Shown one piece after another: positions 6,844 to 12,085 of a stretch of 14,431 nt of DNA. The first letter of the stretch is position 1, and each line of letters opens with the position of its first letter. Under the pieces are notes generated by a model, which had not been told where the DNA came from, did no database searches, and saw only the letters and a list, made by a program, of their open reading frames with translations. The stretch is from a bacterium. Lineage in GTDB: Bacteria > Electryoneota > Electryoneia > Electryoneales > Electryoneaceae. The translations under genes were made by a program, and so were the position numbers. Location of the stretch: contig JANQEY010000191.1 in assembly GCA_028278125.1 (NCBI GenBank), forward strand, positions 1-14,431. Direction: 5' to 3'.

Positions 6844-9189
6844 ATGAAACGCGTAGTAATGCCTTTAGTGTTTGCATTCCTTTTCATTGGAGTAGCCAGT
6901 CAGTTGCATGCTGCACCTAATTTGTCCCTGAGCTCAGAATCTATTGTGTGGGGGGAGACAAAAATAGTTGAATTAAGCCTTTCTGGTGGAACCGAGTCCT
7001 ACGCTGGGGTTAACGCCAGAATACTTACGCCTGCCGGCGTTTCTATTGCCGGCGTTGAGGAAGGGGGGTTATTATCCGGAGGGGATTTCACGGTTGATTT
7101 TCATCCTTTTTCAGAAGGTGAAACAAATGGTGCAACTGTTATCGCGTACTCAGATGTGAGCACAGTTAACGAGTCAAGCGGTGTTTTATTGCTGCTTACC
7201 CTTACTGCGGCTAACGATGCAGCAGTGGGAAGTCATCCAATTAGTTTTGCAACAACGAACCCAAACCCACTGATAAACGCTAAGTATGCCCTATCTAATG
7301 CGGATGGAACGGTTTCTGTTTCTCTCAATACCGAAGATGGATCTATTGCAGTGATTGCACCCACTCCACTTGGTAGCATCAGTGGGCAGGTGACAACATT
7401 GGTCGGTGGTCAGCCCCAGGGATTAGAGGGTGCAACAGTAGTTGTGGCTGGAACCGGGATTTCCGCAGTTACAGATGCGAGTGGATATTACACTATTGAA
7501 GACATTCCCGTTGGTACGCATACCATTAGAATACAAAAAGATGGGTATCAACCCGTCGAAGTGTCTGGGGTAACCGTTCTGGAGGGCCAGGTAATCCCTG
7601 TAACCTCCCCTCCCATGCCTGCTTGTAATCCACCCGAATGGATACCAGTGGTATATACGAACAGCACAACGGTATATGGTGTGGTTACCCTGGACGGTGA
7701 ACCGGCCTCAGAAGGTGATAGGGTCGCCGCCTTTGTGGATGGTGAATGCCGTGGGGTTCAGGAGGTTGTCATCAATGAAGGTACAGCATACGTTACCCTA
7801 ATCATCAATGGTGAAACACCACAAGAGACAGCCGAATTCAAGATCTTTGATGCCGATGAATGTGCAGTCTTGGATGTTTCCGGCATCACGCTCAGTACTA
7901 TCCCTGGGGGAGTCATCGGATTGCCTCCTGATTATTTCGAGATCGCTTACCTATCTGTGGTGGATCAGAACATTGCCTTGAATGCCGGATGGAACCTGAT
8001 ATCCATTAACGTTGAACCCGACGATAACTCGCCACCGTTGATTTTTGAACCCGTATTGGATAACCTCGGTGAAGTAAAAGATACGAGCAAATCGTATAAC
8101 CCGGATGTCCCCGATTTTTTAAATACACTTAAAGAAATACTACCCGGTTACGGTTACTGGGCTAAAGTCGATGCAGCAGTTGATCTGACTATCACAGGAC
8201 CACCAGCAGACTGTTCCATGGATATTGACATATCTTCCGGATGGAACCTGGCTGGATATCCCTGCCAAGCTGAGCAACCAGTTACCGATGCTTTTGGCAG
8301 CATTGTCGATATATTGGTTGAAGTGAAAGACACCATCCGGTCATATAACCCTGACGTACCGGATTTTCTGAACACACTTAAAACCATCGTACCGGGATCG
8401 GGATACTGGGTGAACGTCTCATCGCCTACTACGTTCAACTACCCGATGCCTTCTGACTCAACGTCATCAACTTCTGGTATCAGCAGTCTCGCAACAGGAC
8501 GATCACCATTCGCCGCTCCTGGATGGACGCCGGTCACCTACACCAATTCTACAACTGCCTATGGAATCGTTACGATCGGCGGCCAACCGGCATCAGAAGG
8601 TGATCTGGTCGGCGCATTCGTAGATGGAGAGTGCAGGGCTGTCCAACAGGTAATCACAAATCAGGGTACCGCTTATGTCACTCTGCTTATTAACGGAGAG
8701 GTGGCGCAGGAAACCGTCAGTTTCCGGGTCTATGACGTCGATGCCGATACGGTGCATGAGGTTTCCAACACCTATCTGTCAGCTCCGGGCTCGATGATTG
8801 GAATTCCGCCCAATTATCTTGATATCGCAGGGGTCTCCGCCACAACCCTGTCCGGAAACGTGGTTGTGGATTTTGCAGGGCACAGCGGATTGAGTGTGAT
8901 CAATGCAACTATCTCCCTTGTAGGAACCGATAAAACCACCCAAACTGATAGTGACGGTAATTTCGAGCTGGAGTTAACCGGTATCCCTTCTGGAAGCTAC
9001 GACCTGATCATCACACGAGATGGGCTCGAAACACATAAACAACAAATTGATATCTTCGATGGGCCAAACTCCGTACCGGATCCGATCACCATGACCCCGA
9101 AGAACTGGGATGCTAATAGCGATGGTAAGATCGGTTTGGAGGAAGCCATCCGGGCCTTACAGATTGTCTCCGGGGCCATTACCCCATAA
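6844..9189 (+). CDS. Secreted mosaic protein: cohesin-like domain, duplicated modules, C-terminal EF-hand/dockerin-like half
   Basis: The start at ATG 6844 is set by AAGGAGAG and a clear signal peptide (cleavage after LHA, residue 23). Domains of the 781-aa product in order: a cohesin-like beta domain at about 25-170 (GGLLSGGDFTVDF, VLLLLTLTAANDAAVG); a carboxypeptidase-regulatory-like domain at about 176-254 (ISGQVTT, TDASGYYTIEDIPVGTHTI); module A1 (266 to about 372); module B1 (about 377-455); module B2 (about 459-537); a Ser/Thr-rich linker (about 538-559); module A2 (561 to about 666); a second regulatory-like domain (about 667-750); and a single EF-hand loop, D756 to E767, followed by AIRALQIVSG. 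Cohesins bind dockerins in cellulosomes and on other surfaces, so a protein with both types could self-assemble or recruit partners. No catalytic domain is visible. A hairpin follows the stop. Confidence 0.9.
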   Translation: MKRVVMPLVFAFLFIGVASQLHAAPNLSLSSESIVWGETKIVELSLSGGTESYAGVNARILTPAGVSIAGVEEGGLLSGGDFTVDFHPFSEGETNGATVIAYSDVSTVNESSGVLLLLTLTAANDAAVGSHPISFATTNPNPLINAKYALSNADGTVSVSLNTEDGSIAVIAPTPLGSISGQVTTLVGGQPQGLEGATVVVAGTGISAVTDASGYYTIEDIPVGTHTIRIQKDGYQPVEVSGVTVLEGQVIPVTSPPMPACNPPEWIPVVYTNSTTVYGVVTLDGEPASEGDRVAAFVDGECRGVQEVVINEGTAYVTLIINGETPQETAEFKIFDADECAVLDVSGITLSTIPGGVIGLPPDYFEIAYLSVVDQNIALNAGWNLISINVEPDDNSPPLIFEPVLDNLGEVKDTSKSYNPDVPDFLNTLKEILPGYGYWAKVDAAVDLTITGPPADCSMDIDISSGWNLAGYPCQAEQPVTDAFGSIVDILVEVKDTIRSYNPDVPDFLNTLKTIVPGSGYWVNVSSPTTFNYPMPSDSTSSTSGISSLATGRSPFAAPGWTPVTYTNSTTAYGIVTIGGQPASEGDLVGAFVDGECRAVQQVITNQGTAYVTLLINGEVAQETVSFRVYDVDADTVHEVSNTYLSAPGSMIGIPPNYLDIAGVSATTLSGNVVVDFAGHSGLSVINATISLVGTDKTTQTDSDGNFELELTGIPSGSYDLIITRDGLETHKQQIDIFDGPNSVPDPITMTPKNWDANSDGKIGLEEAIRALQIVSGAITP
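7639..8838 (+). repeat. Internal A-B-B-A module duplication in the mosaic protein
   Basis: Module A occurs at about 7639-7960 and 8524-8838; shared residues include YTNSTT-YG-VT, PASEGD-V-AFVDGECR and GTAYVTL-INGE. Module B occurs at about 7972-8208 and 8218-8450; shared residues are GWNL, EVKDT, SYNPDVPDFLNTLK and GYW. The two B copies are adjacent and the A copies flank them. Nucleotide sequences differ at many third positions, so the duplications are old. The modules are not assigned to a named family. Confidence 0.85.
9086..9186 (+). other. C-terminal EF-hand/dockerin-like tail
   Basis: The loop D-A-N-S-D-G-K-I-G-L-E-E (residues 756-767) has acidic or amide residues at positions 1, 3, 5 and 12 and Gly at 6, as in a calcium EF-hand. 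A helix AIRALQIVSG follows and the protein ends. Such single-loop tails are common at the ends of exported proteins in deltaproteobacteria. It is half of a classical two-loop dockerin. Confidence 0.75.
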
Positions 9190-9203
9190 CGAATAGTCAT
9201 CCT

Positions 9204-9253
9204 CAAGAAATCCAAGGCAGGGTCCGAATGAACCCTGCCTTGGATAATTCTTG
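9204..9253 (+). terminator. Strong hairpin after the mosaic gene, probable terminator
   Basis: A perfect 13-bp stem, TCCAAGGCAGGGT (9211-9223) with ACCCTGCCTTGGA (9232-9244), closes an 8-nt loop. The stem can extend through CAAGAA (9204-9209) pairing with TTCTTG (9248-9253) across a small internal loop. It begins 15 nt after the stop codon at 9189. The T-tract is modest (AATTCTT), but position and stem strength support a bidirectional transcription stop. Confidence 0.75.
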
Positions 9254-9432
9254 TAGCCTGGCATTGAAGGGATAAGAATCATATGCCGCTACACCTTGCA
9301 ACTTCTTGCATGGCCTATGGGAACGATGGACAAGCAATATGATGGGAAGATTCCATGTGGCTCAGACATGAGTGGTTGAAACCACCGTGAAGATTAATGT
9401 TACTTGATTCCACACTATTTGAGGAGGAAATA

Positions 9433-10563
9433 ATGATCCTAATGAAAACGTGTTTTTGTGCATTAATTGTCTTGGCTACCATTTGTGCCAACGCATCAGC
9501 AGATATCGATTCAGTGCCTCCTTTGATCAATTATCAGGGAATTCTGACTGATGCTGAAGGTCTACCTATTCCAAACGAAGTTAAGAAACTCGAATTTAAT
9601 ATTTACGATGCAGCGGTAGAAGGAGCTAAAATATGGGGCCCCCAAATATTCAATGCAGTTCCGATTATAAACGGTCAATTCAATGTCATACTCGGCACTA
9701 CAGATTCCAATGGACGCTCTATTTCAAAAGCTTTTGACTCTGCCTCTCGATATCTTGGGATTAAGGTCGGAGATACCGGGCTTGAAATAACCCCCCGCCA
9801 ACAGATTCTCAGCACGCCCTATGCAATGCATGCAAGAAAGGCGAGCAATGCATGCTCAATTCAAGACAACATGGTGGATCTAATCATTGAAAATAATCGG
9901 GACAATCTTCACTCGCAATTGGAGTTGTCTGCAAAAAAATTGACCGTTGAGGACTATTGCCTTTCTAATATTGGCATCCCATCACCCATAATTTTTGATA
10001 TTCGGACAAATGGTCTCAATGGTCTTGACGAGGGAAATGAAGGAGAGAACTTATGGTACCTTATTTGGGTTATTTACAATCCTACGACAGACGATGTGGG
10101 GGGGCTATTTTCACTAGATGACGATTCGCCTCCAATACTTCCAGATGGTTTCAGCGCCAAGCGTCTTGTGGGAGCTGTTCGAAATGATGGGCCTAATTTG
10201 ATAGAGTTCAAGCAGGTTAATAAGAGGGTAGCAATTGATATTAGAACCAGTTTATTTGTCTCGTCTGGTTCACCTACTGGCGAGTGGAGAGATTTATCAT
10301 CAGTTATTCCAAAAATGGCGAAAGAGATCTGTGGAATGGCCAGGAGCACTGATACCTATATTGGTCTGGCCTCTGAACCATATAAAAGCCAAACTACAAG
10401 TTCCTACCGCGGGCTTGGGTATATTTATCCAGGAGGAACGGGGGGGTGGGATAACGCTCCCTTTTGTATAATCATAACCGAACCACAAATGATCTACAAC
10501 TCGCTTCACTATGGTAGCAGCACTGTAAATGTAACGTTTGTTATATCATCTTGGGAGTATTAA
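9433..10563 (+). CDS. Secreted paralog C, 'SVPPLINYQG' family with a different C-terminal module
   Basis: I choose ATG 9433 (376 aa), 5 nt after GGAGG; the ATG at 9442 is an alternative and the in-frame ATG at 9397 lacks a ribosome binding site. A signal peptide ends in ASA, followed by DIDSVPPLINYQG. The N-terminal module, to about residue 135 (LTDAEG, LEFNIYDAA, VPIINGQFNVILGTTDS, TPRQQILSTPYA), is very close to paralog B. The C-terminal half differs from both A and B: a segment at about 199-253 (LWYLIWVIYNPTTDDVGGLFS, PDGFSAKRLVGAVRND) resembles C-terminal regions seen on phage tail-fibre-like proteins, and the end (VTFVISSWEY) is beta-rich. The DGAVT-type linker is missing. The hairpin at 9204-9253 separates it from the mosaic gene, so it probably has its own promoter. 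Confidence 0.9.
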   Translation: MILMKTCFCALIVLATICANASADIDSVPPLINYQGILTDAEGLPIPNEVKKLEFNIYDAAVEGAKIWGPQIFNAVPIINGQFNVILGTTDSNGRSISKAFDSASRYLGIKVGDTGLEITPRQQILSTPYAMHARKASNACSIQDNMVDLIIENNRDNLHSQLELSAKKLTVEDYCLSNIGIPSPIIFDIRTNGLNGLDEGNEGENLWYLIWVIYNPTTDDVGGLFSLDDDSPPILPDGFSAKRLVGAVRNDGPNLIEFKQVNKRVAIDIRTSLFVSSGSPTGEWRDLSSVIPKMAKEICGMARSTDTYIGLASEPYKSQTTSSYRGLGYIYPGGTGGWDNAPFCIIITEPQMIYNSLHYGSSTVNVTFVISSWEY

Positions 10564-10733
10564 GATAAAAAGAAATGAAAAATGAAAATATTTATAATAA
10601 TATCGACAAATACATTGCTCTGCAAATCAGAACCCATGTTAAGCTGATCTCTACGCCTTTTCAGCTCAGATTCAGGGAAGCAAGAATCATTCAAAATAAT
10701 GGCGTTACATTTGAGGGAGGTGTTATAAGGCGT

Positions 10734-11070
10734 GTGAACTTGTTTACCTATGTTCTTTCTCTTATTCTTCTCCTTTTGAGTATTTATGGTCAGGATGCAC
10801 ATTACACAACAACGGTACCTTTCTACACCAAACTCGATGCAAACGGAAATGATCTTCCAATCAGCGCTGTTCAGTGGGCTATGGTCGGAGACAATGTCAC
10901 CGGGCTGATTTGGGAGGTAATAACCAACATAGAGGCGTCACCGATTACAACAATCCCAACGATACGATAACACGTACACATGGTATGACGGAAATCCCGG
11001 ATCAATATTGCCCACCGGGGGCAATGCTCACCATAATACCGAAGGGAACAGGGCATATCCACCTGGGTAA
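10734..11070 (+). pseudogene. Decayed Lcl/DUF1566-domain secreted protein
   Basis: Three consecutive pieces in three frames give one DUF1566 (Lcl) domain N-terminus. Piece 1, to about 10931, has a hydrophobic signal-like stretch (LFTYVLSLILLLLSIYG), then FYTKLDANGNDLP and DNVTGLIWEVITNI. Piece 2 (about 10934-10966) reads GVTDYNNPNDT. Piece 3 (10966-11067) reads DNTYTWYDGNP and GGNAHHNTEGN before a stop. Each junction fits a single lost base, near 10932-10934 and near 10965. The rest of the domain, normally over 100 further residues, is absent. The start is unclear: GTG 10734 is possible, and ATA at 10725, 4 nt after GGGAGG, would give a better basic N-terminus (xRRVNLF). The frame stays open upstream to 10575 with unrecognised residues. 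The family's function is poorly defined; it occurs in many exported proteins. Confidence 0.75.
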
Positions 11071-11085
11071 TAGAGAGGAAATACA

Positions 11086-11448
11086 ATCGAAAAGAGAAAA
11101 CATAGCCGCTATCATGTTCGGAAAGACACGAACGTTGCACTAAGGAAAGACTCGATCACTGTGGGGCACATCTTGAACATAAGTGCAGGCGGACTTGCCT
11201 TTCGATACATAGGGGAGAAAGAGAGCCTCACCGGCATGCACCAACTTTATATATTCCACTATGATACCCGGCTTTACTTATCTGAAATACCATTTCGGGC
11301 CGTTTGGGATATTTATATCGATAACCATGTGCCGTTCAGTACGCTGTTAATGAAACGATGCGGTGGTCAATTTAGTGACCTCACGACAGAGCAGATATCA
11401 TGGATAGATTCCTTTATCGAAAATTATACTATTGGCAGACAATACTAA
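11086..11448 (+). CDS. PilZ-domain protein, probable c-di-GMP receptor, noncanonical or lost start codon
   Basis: The PilZ signature starts well before the GTG at 11161. In the same frame upstream I read EKRKHSRYHVRKDTNVALR, which has the RxxxR motif (R-K-H-S-R, 11095-11109), followed by NISAGG (the D/NxSxxG motif, here with Asn first), LAFRYIG, IPFRAVWD, PFSTLLMKRCGGQF and LTTEQISWIDSFI. These fit single-domain PilZ proteins, which bind cyclic di-GMP and alter motility, adhesion or exopolysaccharide output. The frame is closed at 11071 (TAG). No ATG, GTG or TTG lies between that stop and the RxxxR motif. The best-placed initiator is ATC 11086, 7 nt after AGAGAGG, giving 120 aa. It may be a true rare start, a mutated ATG, or a sequence error; starting at GTG 11161 would remove RxxxR. 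Confidence 0.72.
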   Translation: MEKRKHSRYHVRKDTNVALRKDSITVGHILNISAGGLAFRYIGEKESLTGMHQLYIFHYDTRLYLSEIPFRAVWDIYIDNHVPFSTLLMKRCGGQFSDLTTEQISWIDSFIENYTIGRQY

Positions 11449-12085
11449 CCTCAGAAAATCGTAAGAAAATGGATAGGAAATTTTAGATAGTTCCACATAT
11501 CTCCCATTGATCCATATTGATACGAAACGCATTAAAAATGCGATTGTTTCTTGACCTTGCTCCGAATACCTTTCCCCTAAGCATATCCCCCAATATGACA
11601 GTTTCATTCGGATTTATTCTTGAATTAGCCACTGCTTTGGCTACGCACAAGATGGATATTTAATAGGGTATCAAACACGATAGCCATATACCCATTTTCC
11701 CTTAACCGGATGTTCATATTAGGTATTGAAAATAAAGCAAAATTCTGATATGGAAGATAAGCAATTTTAGAAGAAATGCGTCGATTCTTGACCCATAGCC
11801 ACACCTCGATACAAACCCCGGCTTCAGTCGCCCGCAGAATCTGTCGCGGCTGAACATTTGATATGATAGAGAGAAAACAGTTCATTTTGTTTGTAAGGAG
11901 GCAATGTTGAAACGGGGATTCGTAAAAGTACCTGCCTGAACGTTTCCGGATACCATATAGCTTCGGAAGCGATTCATACCAGCCACGACAATGCCGGAGC
12001 CCAAACAAATGGGCGGTTAAAAGCCATGGTTAGACCATTGAACCCAGGGTTGCCGCCTAAAAAACTCCAGAATTTTGAATGAAAA
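11449..12085 (+). other. 637-bp region without a supportable gene
   Basis: I translated the region in several frames on both strands and recognise nothing. Besides the weak hairpin near 11530 it holds one isolated AAGGAGG (11895-11901) followed by a start codon opening only an 11-codon frame, and a minus-strand open frame at 11625-12008 with no recognisable motif. Since it follows a decayed gene, it may be remnant DNA. Confidence 0.6.
11524..11554 (+). terminator. Possible terminator after the PilZ gene
   Basis: CGCATT (11528-11533) pairs with AATGCG (11537-11542) across an AAA loop. GAAA upstream can pair with TTTC downstream after a 4-nt bulge, and the 3' side is T-rich (ATTGTTTCTT). It begins about 75 nt after the PilZ stop. 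The stem is short, so this is a weak call. Confidence 0.35.

Noticed and set aside
10874..11143. Plus-strand open frame of 89 codons
   Set aside because: Only its short part reading GVTDYNNPNDT belongs to the Lcl domain; the rest is out of frame with both the relic and the PilZ gene. It is better explained as one of three pieces of a pseudogene.
11895..11939. AAGGAGG followed by a TTG-started 11-codon frame
   Set aside because: The peptide is too short and generic to support as a gene without homologs or expression data.
11625..12008. Minus-strand open frame of 127 codons
   Set aside because: No recognisable motif, no clear ribosome binding site, and no protein-like domain pattern; the residues look like chance translation. 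It is the only moderately long frame in the gap, so I note it but do not annotate it.
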